From positions 3,598,501 through 3,662,500 of the forward strand of contig JAYKKT010000056.1 in NCBI GenBank assembly GCA_036023115.1: a stretch of 64,000 bases of DNA, in the 5' to 3' direction. Source of the stretch: Brasenia schreberi. Taxonomy: Eukaryota; Streptophyta; Magnoliopsida; Nymphaeales; Cabombaceae. A program made the position numbers and the translations under genes. Below the pieces are notes generated by a model. It saw nothing but the letters and a program-made list of their open reading frames with translations, was not told where the DNA came from and ran no database searches. Below are positions 49,701 to 61,209 of the stretch, piece after piece (the stretch's first letter is position 1; each line of letters opens with the position of its first letter).

Positions 49701-51888
49701 TTTATTGAGCATAATTGTTGTTCATACACCATTTTTACTAAACATACACTCTTTTTTTCAAAAAAATCTGAAAACATCGTCCTGCATTTTCTCTCTCATC
49801 CCACTCCTTTTCACTCTGACAGCTCTGTTGGTTTTACACCACTGTAGGAATCGTTGGAGCCCCACCATCAGTTTTACACCACTGGTAGTGTTTTCACTAA
49901 CCTTCGTATGTTTCTCTTATCACTTTCAATCTATTTTCATCACTTTCGATCTATTTTCAATATTATTTCAATTCCTCACAACCATAGTAAATACATTATT
50001 AAGTCTTCCATCAATCTAACAAATAATCGCATGAAAACATATCAAAAGATCAAGTTTTCGTCAAGTTTCAAACGAGTGGTTCTAGTAAGGTGAGTATTTT
50101 TGGTTGAAAAGAGGCATGTGCTAGGCACGTCGGTCATTACCAATTGGCATACCATATGCATGCACCTTCATTAAAAGTGTTACGGACTAGACACATGAGT
50201 CTTCTTCTGAATGACATGTCTAAGGCGTGATGCTCAGGTGAGGTACACACTCTGCATGCGACTCTCTTCTAGTGGCATGTCACAATTAGATTTGTGTACA
50301 CACGCAAAGTGTGTTGCTATATAATTTTGTTATGTTAATAATATTATTCTTAATCTATAGGATGCTAAAAAAATCAAATAAAAGTATTCATTTTTTTATA
50401 GTAAACTCTAGATATACTATACATGATGATATTGAGATCGATGAAAATAGACTGAATGACCTATGACCTATTTATTGATTGGTTGGGTGTTGATACATGC
50501 GATATTGCATTTGTTGACTGTGAGAGTGATGAACTTGATTATGCATTTATGTTTACTATACAAAGAAAGTAAAATATTCATTCTTACTTATAGGAGAGTG
50601 GGACCAATGGTTTAAGAAGATTGAATATAGTTAATGGTATGTATAATCGCCCTCTAGTCTTATATTTGGAAGGGCATGCATTTGTTGACTAAAACATGAT
50701 AAACGATATAAACAAAAGGTGTTGTAAGCCGAAGTATATTTTATCACAATTGAAGCATCTTGATAATACAAATGTTAGTACGATGAAACATATTTACAAT
50801 TTGAGTATGAAAATTAAGAAATATATGGTGGTAGAATTGTTTTGCAACAACTATTGCATTCGTTAACAGTCACTAGTACCATACTTAACACAAGAGAATA
50901 TCAAACATGAACATTTTTAGCGACGTTGTATTTGAACATCCTTAGTTAATCCAGTTGTTACGTGCAATCCCAAAGGTGTTGAAGTTTGGTTGTATGTATA
51001 AGATAAACAAGTATGAGCTACTTTTTGTTATATTTGTTCATATTTATTTTAACTAACAAGAATTTTTTTGTTTTATTCACAGATATAAGATGTCTACGTC
51101 AACAAATAAGAAATTTTTTGTGGTATTCACTTTTATGGGTGCAAAGAAAGAGAATAATTAAGTATCAATGTTGAGGTACATTAGGGAGTTATATATGATG
51201 AACAAATTTTCTTATATAGTTTGGAGTGATTGATCTTTTACTTATTAATGCAATTAATATGATACTCCTAAAGGCAACACATTTCCTATGCAAATATTCT
51301 ATTATCAAAATATCAAAGGATATATTGTTTGGTTAACAAGCAATAAAGAAATAACTACCGCATTTGATGGTAGTTAGAAGAAGGTTGTTGACTCAGTAGA
51401 TGAGATCATGTATATAGAGGTATCGGTCATGACGAAGTGAAAAATTTACATGTCATGCTTTCTTATGTTAAAGAAGAGTGGATGGGCTCATTTGAAGAGT
51501 GGATTATCTTAGTATGGAGGGATAAGGTAGAGATTAAAATACTCATAAAACTAACCGATAAGTGAGTATGCATGTTTATGTCCCTTTTTTTTTAATCATG
51601 TATTGCTTATAGTGTGTTGGTTGATAGGGTTAAGGGTGTCACGCACAATTAAAAGAGTTTCTCGATAACTCTATTGTGTAGTTCAATACAATATGAACCC
51701 AACTGTATTTGTTGATGGAGTTACATGTCACAAAACTAAAAAAGCCTTTTAAGGAATTGTAAACTATTAGCATATATTATGTTGATTGTACAAAAGAGAT
51801 AATTTGGAGAGAAGAGTCTCACAACATGCACTTGATCTAATTATCATAGAGATATCATGTAGAAACAATAGGTATTGATCACCATTTA

Positions 51889-52200
51889 TGTCGATATACA
51901 CTATGGTGGTTGCATGGATTGTCGTGTGCTCATGAGATCATCATTCTTTTTAAGAGTGGTAAAGCCCTCAAACTTTCTTTTAGAAGAAGCTTTATGGAGG
52001 TAGAAAGGTCTTTCACATTTGAATAAGAAGATAATCACAAAAAAAGATAACTAAGATACATAACATTGTCCATCAACTATTGGCTTATCTTAATATGAAA
52101 AAATAGATCAAGTTGATTGACTTATAAGAGATGTGAATCCTTTTCACACTATATTAGAGGAGTCACTTCTTTTGTGTCCTAAAAAAAGACTTTCTAATAA
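51889..52200 (+). pseudogene. MULE transposase SWIM-domain remnant
   Basis: The + strand reads CRYTLWWLHGLSCAHEI from 51,889, matching the SWIM pattern CxC...W...GIPCxHA of Mutator-like transposases, with the first CxC partly lost. About 220 bases on, an LLCPKKRLSNKSTKS stretch resembles the Lys/Arg-rich GRPKKKR tail that follows SWIM in these proteins. Upstream parts (50,400-51,880) are too decayed to name. Confidence 0.55.
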
Positions 52201-53139
52201 ATCTACTAAGAGTTAGTTGTTTTCATTGGAGCATGTAGAGAGAAATGCTATTTGAGGAAAGGCCGGTAGGAGCCAAGAACATAGCCGAATGCATGGAATC
52301 TCTTAGATGTGATGTTTTTTTGTTAAATAGTGACCTTATACTTGATATTGCATTAGATTTTATTACTCTATGTATTGATACATCTCATGACAAAAAGACT
52401 ACTAGAAGATTAAATTTTTGAGAGCATCGAATGTATCCATGGGATAGAAACAAGTGATAGGAGTCGTTCATATATTTATTCCACCAATAATGTTGCCAAG
52501 TGATATGAGAAAAAAAGATAGATTAAATGATACAAACATTATAATAACATTAATTGTGTAACATAAATAACAACCATACATATTGTTAAACACATCTCAT
52601 GAGTCTCTATTGAGTTTGTCCATGATACGTAACATGATGATCAAAAGAATGATCCCTATGAGCGATATTGCTCATCTACCTAATCGCATGAGGTTAACCA
52701 TCAATCCATCCTAGGTGGTGCCTAACTTTAAAGGTCATAAAATACTCATAAATCTATGCCTACAATACATAAAATATTACTTATTACTGAAGCAAACATC
52801 CTTGTCAATATCGACTTATTGCTAAACTAAAACAAATATAATGCAGAAACTCATACCTACAATAAAGTACTATAACAACAAAACTAATATTCCTCTATAT
52901 GGGAAGCTTCCCTAACTGTATGTATAAGTAGACCAATGTCATAGCACCCCAAGCATACTCATTGACTTTCGATAATGCAGAAGCCAACAAATAAACAATA
53001 GAAACTCATATTATGTCCCTTGACTTATCCTAGTATATTATACATCATATATATAATGCAACAAAAATAATACCTTTTGCTCAAGTGTAATTCCCTTTCT
53101 TTGAACATTTACCCGAAACATCTCAAACTTCACACTTCA

Positions 53140-53400
53140 TCATAATCAATACCCAATGGTTCAGCCATAATATCATTATCACCTCAATCACATGCGTAAA
53201 AGTTACAAGGAGACCGTCCATCGAAAGGCATAAAATCTGATGGACATCATGCATAGTGATAGCCATCTCACCCAACATATGAAAACTATTATTATTGGGT
53301 TGTCATCTCTCAATAAAAGCAGTAAGCAATGGTTGATCCAAAGTTTAGAACAACAAATTTCTCCGCTAAGATAACCCAGATTACTGTATAATATCTTAAA
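53140..53400 (-). pseudogene. Plant mobile domain (PMD/MAIN-like) remnant
   Basis: The minus strand reads LDQPLLTAFIER, one stop, then NSFHMLGEMAITMHDVHQIL and a SMDG stretch. This matches the PMD signature LDxALxxALxERW...THTFHxPxGEMTxTLxDV. PMD proteins occur as host genes (MAIN/MAIL, silencing and development) and inside transposons; the decayed state and position within inverted repeats favour the transposon form. Confidence 0.72.
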
Positions 53401-55039
53401 CTACTTGACACAACTACTCAAGTAAAACATTTTATCTTATATAGCATGTAACCAATTTCAACAATCCCTATATATTTTCATCCAATGTTTGTTACTAACA
53501 TATTTAAAATCTTTTACTTATAATTGATTAAATGAATTACCTACTCTTGTCAAATCGTATATAAAATATAACCTACAAAGCTAGAAAGCAACTTTGAGAT
53601 TGAAAATCAACCTCATCGTCACCCTCTACATAGCACTCATCAGCATGAAGCTTTAAAGGTTCAACTTTATCATGGCATTGTGAAGAAGTTGCAGTATAAT
53701 CTATCTAAAACTATTGCTATATCATTAGATGATCCACATGTGATGTCTTCATGTGCCCCTCTTTCTGTTGTCACCGTAGTCATCTACTATATGCTAATCT
53801 CAAGGTATTTCACCTTCTCGATGATACATTATAATATGATCTTCTACTTGTCTGCCTCCATATACCATTCCTACTACAAAATTCAAAATTCATGTTTCAT
53901 TTCAATACGTAAGAAAATATACAATATAAGTAACTAAGTGTATAACATAACCACAATAGTAAGATATGTGACTTCAGCTCATTCACTAAAGTAGTGGATC
54001 ATGGTTAAGGCACACCAACTCAGGCAAAACAATACCAACCACGTGTGGAGGTAGAGAAACACACTCCGTATGCGTTAGCTACTACAACAAGGCACGTGTG
54101 TGGTTACCATCTCTAGCATTACCAAGCATGTCTAGGTCGTAGGTTAGTCATGTCTCTTTTCCAGCCAACGACTTTTTACGGTTACCGGCAAAATAAAGAA
54201 AACACCCAACAAAATTAAAAAACAAACTTATACTTACCATTCTCAATTTCAAACTGAAAAATCACAGATGACCAACAATGAATGCAAGCATGATCCTTGA
54301 AGAAAGAATAAATGCATGGTAGAAAAAAAATAGGATGTTGATATTGAAGTACCATGAAATTGTAATGAAGAAGAAGCTCAATGAAATCACATTATAGAAG
54401 AAGAAGCATGGTGTATGTGATGACCGGTATGGCAGCGAAGAAAATGACATTGAAAGAGAGAATCAACTGAGAAGAGTATTTATGAAAAAAATATATGAAG
54501 GAATGTATGTTTAGTAAAAATTAATGTATGAATAGTAACACCATTTATAGAAATGCCTATGAACACATAAAATATGTTTTTTTCTATTCACAATAATCAA
54601 CATACTATAGTTTTATTTTCTCGTTCGGAACAATAGGGAAGCACAGGCTAATGCACGCCAGGGTATCAAGCTCACGTCGCTGTAAATCGACCCCCTAGCT
54701 TGGGCTAGGTGAGTTCCAATCAAAACCGGGCAGGGTCAGGAACTGTCTGGACTTGGAAGTTCCAGTATTTTTTTAAAAATAGTAAAATTTAAAGTTTTTT
54801 ATAGAATTAATGGTTTTCTAAGTGCACTTGATAAAAACTGTTAGCATTTTATATTACCAACCATTTCCTCAACCACTTTCTTGAAAAATTTTATTCTTAA
54901 AGCATAACAGGATCTTCTCGGACCAAAATTCTGTTTTTCTTTCTTTCTTTTTTTCCTTTTTTGAAATACAAGCAGGGTTAGGCAGAACCCTACCAGGTAT
55001 TACTTATGAAAAAATAAGGTACAGATTATACAAACAATG

Positions 55040-55190
55040 GTAACCATTTTCACCTAGTGTTAAGTGCATTTGATGGTAACTGCTGTGCCTTTAAAGGTCA
55101 AGAGTTTGATACCTGGGAACATGCACATCTAGTAGGGGTCCATCTGGGCTTGGTTATCCGCTAAATAAAAAGGGTGATTTTACAGCCAAT
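55040..55190 (+). mobile_element. Possible tRNA-derived SINE relic
   Basis: CCTAGTGTTAAGTGC near 55,056 resembles an RNA polymerase III A box, and GAGTTTGATACCTGG near 55,106 resembles a B box (GGTTCGAxxCC); the spacing is about 50 bases. A GGTCCATCTGGGCTTGG segment follows. No target duplication was identified, so this is tentative. Confidence 0.3.
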
Positions 55191-56683
55191 AGCTAAGTTA
55201 CTCTGTTTCCTATCATGCATTTATCCTTCTGAATATTCTTCTTAGGTTGACTTAAAACGTTTTGTGATTGACGCCGAGTACTTTAACAAGAATGGTTGAG
55301 TTGACAAAAACTTTTGCCCGTTTCCGTTAGGTTGCAATAATTAAAATTATATTCATAAACACATTGTCAGTAGTGTCACCTAACGAAAGAAAATCAGTAC
55401 AAACAGGAAGGCAGACCCACTAGATCCTGCTCAAGTTCCCCCAGTATATGATTAGGCAATTGTAGAAACAGGGCCCAATTCTCAGGATATTCATTGAGCA
55501 TCAAAGGCTTGATCACAACCAAAACCAATATGTGATGTGACCTGCTAAACAGCTGAGACTCAAACTAACTAGACTACCGGCCGATCCCATGATCAAATAG
55601 TCAATCTTTATCATGTTTGCTTTGCCCTGTGATTCCTCAATCTTTACACCCATTCTTTTGAATCACATGAGCTGTGCTTTCTCTGATCAAAACAAACTCA
55701 ACAAAGTACCTTTGATTCTTCAACTCCCATAAGGGCGATTAGACATTGGAATCTCTTATTCTTATCAACACGAGATTTGGAATCACAAGATTCAAAATCG
55801 CATTCAGTCCGTTGCACCATTGGTGGAAACAAAGATGAAGCTTAAGGGAAATATTTCCAACTAAAGTCAAAAGGGTACTTTCTTAGCATCAGCACATGAA
55901 ACCAAGGAAGAACCTATCAATTACTGTGCATAATCCACTAGTCCCTAAAATAAATCACATCCAAATAAGTGTATTATATTCAGGGGGAAAAAGTTCGATA
56001 TTAACATCCATAAGCTTAGTAAGAATGATCTGCTAACAATCATCAAGTGCTCTTATCACAACCACCACCATCATCATCATCAGGCACATGACTAAACCGA
56101 TTCACCTCAAGTCTCGTCATTTAGTGCGAGAAATCTTTTATAAGGGGCAGCAGCTGTTTGATTTACTTTCCAAGATGCAAAGACGTACTTGTCATCAAGA
56201 AAGACGTTTCATCTTCATGATCTGCAAGGAATAGCTGCAGCAACCAACTACCCGAATGGTTAAAGAAAACTTCCACCATCAGATAGGCAGGGCCTTTCAG
56301 CTTTCATTACAGGTCTCTAGACTTCCCGAGTCCAGTTTAGAGAAATCCTCATATAACGCAGCCTTTGTATGAGCACAATCGCATACATCACTTTAATATA
56401 CCTTTCCCAATCATTCAAGATAAATATCTGATACCGCATGTTCATCCTACGCCAGCGTAGGTGCACCACAATCTAGTAGGAGGCTCCTAGGAGAATCTAA
56501 TGAAGCATTATAGAACAATTAAACGAACAATCTGCCCACTTAATTTGAATGATTTTGATGCTTCTCTTAGGCATTTGTTTTTCTCATCTCTAGACCAATG
56601 CTGCATCGAAAATGCCATACTGTTAGTGCCATGAAGATCATTGTGGAGTATTACATTATAATCAACATGACTGAATACTGTAC
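55191..56683. other. Region without recognised genes
   Basis: It may contain the 3' part of the minus-strand gene whose exon lies at 56,684. A stretch complementary to 56,290-56,400 is open for about 25 codons (HTKAALYEDFSKLDSGSLET) but was not identified. CAT/CAC-rich sequence stands near 56,062-56,085. Confidence 0.35.
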
Positions 56684-56791
56684 CTCCCCGAGTTTATTAA
56701 GCTTCTCTCTTAGATCTTTCAATAACTCGGCCACATCACCTTCCCACTTGTAGATGTCCATATCCCGGCTATCAAGGATCTTCTCAGCAAC
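56684..56791 (-). CDS. Internal exon of an unidentified gene
   Basis: On the minus strand a 108-base exon, TTGTAG acceptor and GTACAG donor, encodes exactly 36 codons in phase 0: VAEKILDSRDMDIYKWEGDV followed by AELLKDLREKLNKLGE. It is highly charged, helical and coiled-coil-like. I do not recognise the protein. A second candidate exon of perhaps the same gene lies at 60,615-60,657, with two RTE copies between them, so the intron would have grown by insertions. Confidence 0.5.
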
Positions 56792-56855
56792 CTACAAGCA
56801 TTTAACATGATAATGTCACCACAAAGGATAAGGAAGGTAGAGTATCTTATTTTTT

Positions 56856-57645
56856 TAGATCAATAAATATCATGTGAAGGTCTTTCTTTTTTGCTCTAAA
56901 ATGTCCCATAAGAGGTCTCAAAAGGTGAATCGCTTCAATAGTAGATCTGCGTGGCATGAATCTAAATTAGTTATCTGTTGTGCTTGATACTTGTCTTAAC
57001 CTACGTTTGATAATTCTTTCCCATAATTTCATAGTATGACTCATTAACTTGATACCTCGATAATTCGCATAATCCTAAATGTCTACCTTGTTCTTATATA
57101 TGGGTATAAGTGTACTCGCTCTCCATTCCTCGGGCTTGTTTTGGTTTCTCCATATTTCATTAAATAGTCTTGTGAGCCGAGTGATTCTTATTTCTCCTAG
57201 TATTTTCAAAACTTTTATAGGAATATTGTTTGGTCCTACCGATTTACCACCCTTAATATGTTTAAGAGCCTCTTTGACTTCATTCTTTTGAATACGTCAG
57301 TAGAAATTGTGGTTTATATACTTTTCTGATTTGGTTAACTCTCCTAAGTTAATACTAACATCTTTACTTTCATCAAAAAGCTTATAAAATTAGTTTTTCC
57401 ATCTATTTTTTATATCATCATTTGCACTAGAATTTTCTCATCCTCGTCTTTGATGCATCTAACAAAATTAAGATCCCTAGTTTTCTTATCTCTAGCCCTA
57501 GCTATCCTAAAAATATCTCTTTCACCCTCTTTTGAGTTGAGTTTTTTTATATAAATCCTCAGCTTTTGCTTCACTGACGGCGGTCTTTTTCTCTTTTTTC
57601 TTTGCTTTCTTATAAGACTCTAAAGTTTCACTAGTTTTCTTAGCA
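56856..57645 (-). mobile_element. RTE LINE, minus strand, 3' half of a split copy
   Basis: The minus strand matches the RTE from the linker (KLHYAKK region at 57,645) through RT to LHMIFIDL at about 56,860. It continues at 59,704 on the other side of an inserted + strand RTE. Unlike normal LINE copies it lacks its 3' end and tail, so a deletion must have removed everything after the FIDL motif. Frames are broken. Confidence 0.88.
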
Positions 57646-58745
57646 TAATGTAATTTTAAAATGGACAAAGAAGAAAACAGTGCATCGAGCTATTCGAACT
57701 AAATGGTGAAACCTCAAAAGTGAGAAAGAATATTTAAACAAAAAGTCCTTCGAGGAGATGCATGGAATTATGTTGGTATACCTTATGATATGTGGAATAA
57801 TATGGCTATACATATTAGGAAAGTGGCGAAAAATATGCTACATATATCTAAGGGAGGTGTACCTGCACAAAAAGAAGCTTGGTGGTGGAGTGAAATAGTA
57901 CAAAATAAAATCAAGGCAAAGTGGGCATGTTACAAATTACATTATGCTAAGAAAACCTGTGAAACTTTAGAGGCTTATAAGAAAGCAAAGAAAAAAGAGA
58001 AAAAGGTTGCCGTCAATGAAGCAAAAGCTAAAATTTGGAAGGATTTATATAAAAAAAAAAACTAAACTCAAAAGAGGGTGAAAGAGATATTTTTAGGATA
58101 ACTAGGGCTAGAGATAAGAAAACTAGGGATCTTAATTTTGTTAGATGCATCAAATACGAGGATGAGAAAATTCTAGTGCAAATGATGATATAAAAAATAG
58201 ATGGAAAAACTATTTTTATAAGCTTTTTAATGAAAGTAAAGATGTTAGTATTAACTTAGGAAAGTTAGCCAAATCAGAAAAGTATATAAACCACAATTTC
58301 TACCGACGTATTCAAAAGAATGAAGTCAAAGAGGCTCTTAAACATATTAAGGGTGGTAAATCGGTAGGACCAAACAATATTCCTATAAAAGTTTTGAAAA
58401 TACTAGGAGAAATAAGAATCACTCGGCTCACAAGACTATTTAATGAAATATGGAGAAACCAAAACAAGCCTGAGGAATGGAGAGCGAGTACACTTATACC
58501 CATATATAAGAACAAGGTAGACATTTAGGATTATGCGAATTATCGAGGTATCAAGTTAATGAGTCATACTATGAAATTATGGGAAAGAATTATCAAACGT
58601 AGGTTAAGACAAGTATCAAGCACAACAGATAACTAATTTAGATTCATGCCACACAGATCTACTATTGAAGCGATTCACCTTTTGAGACCTCTTATGGGAC
58701 ATTTTAGAGCAAAAAAGAAAGACCTTCACATGATATTTATTGATC
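56860..58745. repeat. Long inverted repeat formed by two RTE copies
   Basis: The arms are about 56,860-57,645 and 57,945-58,745, separated by about 300 bases. The part 57,079-57,291 is the reverse complement of 58,312-58,524 with a single difference seen (CCTCGGGC against CCTCAGGC), and the remaining arm shows only scattered differences. A transcript across it could fold into a hairpin of nearly 800 base pairs. Confidence 0.88.
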
Positions 58746-59692
58746 TAGAAAAGCTTACAATAGAGTACCGAGGGAGGTTCTTTCGAGAACCTTGGAAAAA
58801 AGAGGTATCCCATTGACATACATTAACCTTATAAGAGACATGTACGATGGGGTTTAAACATGTGTGAGGACTCAAGAAGGAATGACAGACTTCTTTGAAG
58901 TTAATATTGGGTTAGATCAAGGGTCAACTTTAACTCCATACTTATTTATAATGGTGATTGATGAGTTAACAAAACATATTCAAGATGGAGTACCTTGGTG
59001 TATGTTATTTGCAGATGACATTGTGTTAGTGGAGGAGTCTAAGGAAAAAGTTAATAGAAAATTGGAACTATAGCGAGAAACATTATAAAGTAAAGGCCTC
59101 CGACTTAGTAGAACAAAGACAAAATATATGGAATGTAAGTTTGATCATTTGGTTACTTTAGAGGATATAGATGTTATGCATAGAATTAATGCTGGTTGGT
59201 TAAAATGGAGAAGAGCATCGGGTATTCTTCGTGATAAGAAGATACCATTACAATTAAAAGGTAAATATTATAGAGTAGCAATTAGACCTGCCATGTTTTA
59301 TGGTTATGAGTGTTGGGCAAATCATTAACATGTATAAAAGATGTCTGTGACAGAAATGAATATGTTGAGATGGATGAGTCGTCATACAAGAAAAGACCGT
59401 ATACATAATGAGGTTATTAGAAACAAATTAGGAGTGACACCAATAGAGGATAAAATGAGAGAATATCCTTTAAGATGGTTTGAACATATAGAAAGAAGAA
59501 CTTGTAAGAAGGAATGAAAAACTAAAAAAGAGGTAGAAGATGACCACAAAAGTGTTGGAAAGAAACAATAAAGAATGATCTAGCTTATTATGAGTTAACT
59601 ACTAACATGACACATGATAGGGCTCTGTGGAAACAAAGAATCCATGTAGCCGACCCCTTCTAGTATGGGAAAAGGCTTAGTTGTTGTTGTTG
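57657..59692 (+). mobile_element. RTE LINE, plus strand, inserted into a minus-strand RTE
   Basis: A 5'-truncated 2.0-kb copy begins at the KWTKKK part of the linker and ends with CTAGTATGGGAAAAGGCTTAG and a GTTGTT tail. An 11-bp direct repeat TAATGTAATTT (57,646-57,656 and 59,693-59,703) marks the insertion; across it the minus-strand RTE is restored without loss. The RT motifs [11 protein letters not shown] and others are visible, but frameshifts and stops (for example at 58,527 and near 59,070) break the frame. Confidence 0.92.
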
Positions 59693-59703
59693 TAATGTAA
59701 TTT

Positions 59704-60465
59704 ATAACATGCCCTCTTTGCCTTGATTTTATTTTGCACTACTTCACCCCACCACCAAGCTTCTTTTTGTGCTGGTACACCTCCCTTAGATTCTCCAAAC
59801 ACATCTTTCGCTACTTTCCTAATATGGATAGCCATATTGTTCCACGTATCACAAGGTGTACCAACATAATTTCAAGCATCTCCTTGAAGGACTTTCTTTT
59901 AAATATATCTTCTTTCTCGCTTTTGAGGTTTCACTATTTAGTCTGAATAGCTCGATGCACTCTTTTCTTTTTTGTCCACTTTTTTACGTGTAAATCAATA
60001 ACTAAAAGTCAATATTGGGTGGTTAAGTTTTCTCTTGGAATTACCTTGCAATCCTTACAACACGCTCTATCTTTTTACCTATAAATAAAATAATCAATTT
60101 GTGTTTGTGATAACTCATTCTTATAAGTAATTAAATGTTCATCTCATTTTTTGAAGATTGTATTGACTAATAAAGTGATCCAATGCCATAGCAAAATTTT
60201 AAATCTCCCTACCTTCCTTATTTATATCTCCAAAACTAAAGTTTTCATGAATACCTTGATATCCTAATGCCTCTTTACCGACATGTCCATTTAAGTCTCC
60301 TCCTAAACAAATCATCTTCCTCATTGGAATTATTTGAATCACCTTATCTAACTTCTCCCAAAAAACCGTCTTTATACTAGTTTCTAGTCCAACTTAGGGT
60401 GCATAAGCACAAACTATATTCAAAACCTCTTCTCCTAACACTAATTTCAACGTCATGATTTGGTT
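59704..60465 (-). mobile_element. RTE LINE, minus strand, 5' half of the split copy
   Basis: The minus strand matches RTE endonuclease and linker sequence from the MTLKLVLG region (60,465) down to the KLHYAKK region. The element's first ~650 bases are missing. At the truncation point the sequence folds back: TTTCAACGTCATGA is followed at once by its near-complement TCATGACGTTGAAATT. Confidence 0.85.
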
Positions 60466-60614
60466 CATGACGTTGAAATTGTTGATTCATCGTTATCATT
60501 GTTTAACATATTGGAAGGTTCTGAATTTTCGGTTGGGAAATTATTTGACAGAAGGAAACAAGCAGTCAGTTCAATATAACTAACAATATTCTGCAAACTA
60601 CTTTTAAGGCTCAC

Positions 60615-60657
60615 CATAAAAGCAGACATCAAGACCATCAAGCAATGATGCACGTTC
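60615..60657 (-). CDS. Candidate short exon of an unidentified gene
   Basis: The minus strand reads TTTAGCCAG|GAACGTGC...TTTTATG|GTGAGCC, a 43-base exon between good acceptor and donor words, encoding ERASLLDGLDVCFY. The strand is the same as the exon at 56,684-56,791. It was not recognised; such a short match can be chance. Confidence 0.3.
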
Positions 60658-60725
60658 CTGGCTAAATCAAATTAAAGAACACAAAGTACTCTTCCCTTAG
60701 AGTTGATTAATGTGTTTGAAGTGCC

Positions 60726-61029
60726 TGTTGAAGAATATATGTATCTGTTTTTTTAGTGTCAGTTTTGTAATTTATGATGTTTGGATATTATTGTAATTGC
60801 CCGTAGCACTAAGGGCATTTAGGTAATTTTTTATTTTACAGCCCATTATATAAGAGTAGGACATTTTGTATTAGGGTTAAGAGTTTGATTAATAGAAAGA
60901 GAGAAAGAGAGGGGGGTGACTTCCATTGGAGGGTCTTCCCCCCCCTCTAATCTCTCATTTTTACTCTTTAATGTTTATTTATATTTTTTCATATTTGCTC
61001 CTCCGCTCCACTATCGAAGAATTTCAACA
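60726..61029 (+). mobile_element. Copia-type LTR with adjoining primer-binding site
   Basis: 304 bases run from TGTTGAAG to TTTCAACA, with TGTTGAA/TTCAACA ends, a TATA-like CATTATATAAGAG near 60,845 and a GA/CT-rich part before the end. Directly behind stands TGGTATTAGAGC (61,030-61,041), one base off the usual Met-tRNA site TGGTATCAGAGC. Only about 65 bases of leader follow before the sequence switches to the duplicated RTE junction. No pol genes or second LTR are in the window, although one could lie beyond 64,000. Confidence 0.8.
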
Positions 61030-61209
61030 TGGTATTAGAGCTATTGGTTCACAGAAATGAACACTCCGCAATTGGTTCGAGTGTTATGAACCGAAATAAA
61101 CGTTGAAGCACAAACTATATTCAAAACCTCTTCTCCTAACACTAATTTCAATGTCATGATTCGGTTCATGACGTTGAAATTGTTGGTTCATCGTTATCAT
61201 TGTTTAACA

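Larger units (their letters stand above)
49715..54542 (+). mobile_element. MULE-like transposon with a plant mobile domain (PMD) relic
   Basis: The ends are imperfect inverted repeats: 49,715-49,758 (TTCATACACC...TTTTTACTAAACATAC) and the complement at 54,484-54,542; the core ATTTTTACTAAACATAC is exact. Inside, the + strand carries a SWIM zinc-finger remnant of a Mutator-like transposase (51,889) and the minus strand a PMD remnant (53,140-53,400). GCACGTGT-rich stretches lie near both ends (50,100-50,320 and 54,030-54,180). MULEs carrying PMD genes are known in plants. The exact outer limits and the 9-bp target duplication usual for MULEs were not found. Confidence 0.6.
60406..61209. repeat. 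103-bp direct duplication flanking a Copia LTR segment
   Basis: 60,406-60,508 and 61,107-61,209 are the same 103 bases (AGCACAAACTATATTC...CATTGTTTAACA) with about four substitutions. Each holds RTE endonuclease sequence plus the fold-back junction and following non-RTE sequence. Between them lie a candidate exon, a Copia LTR and its primer site. Confidence 0.9.
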
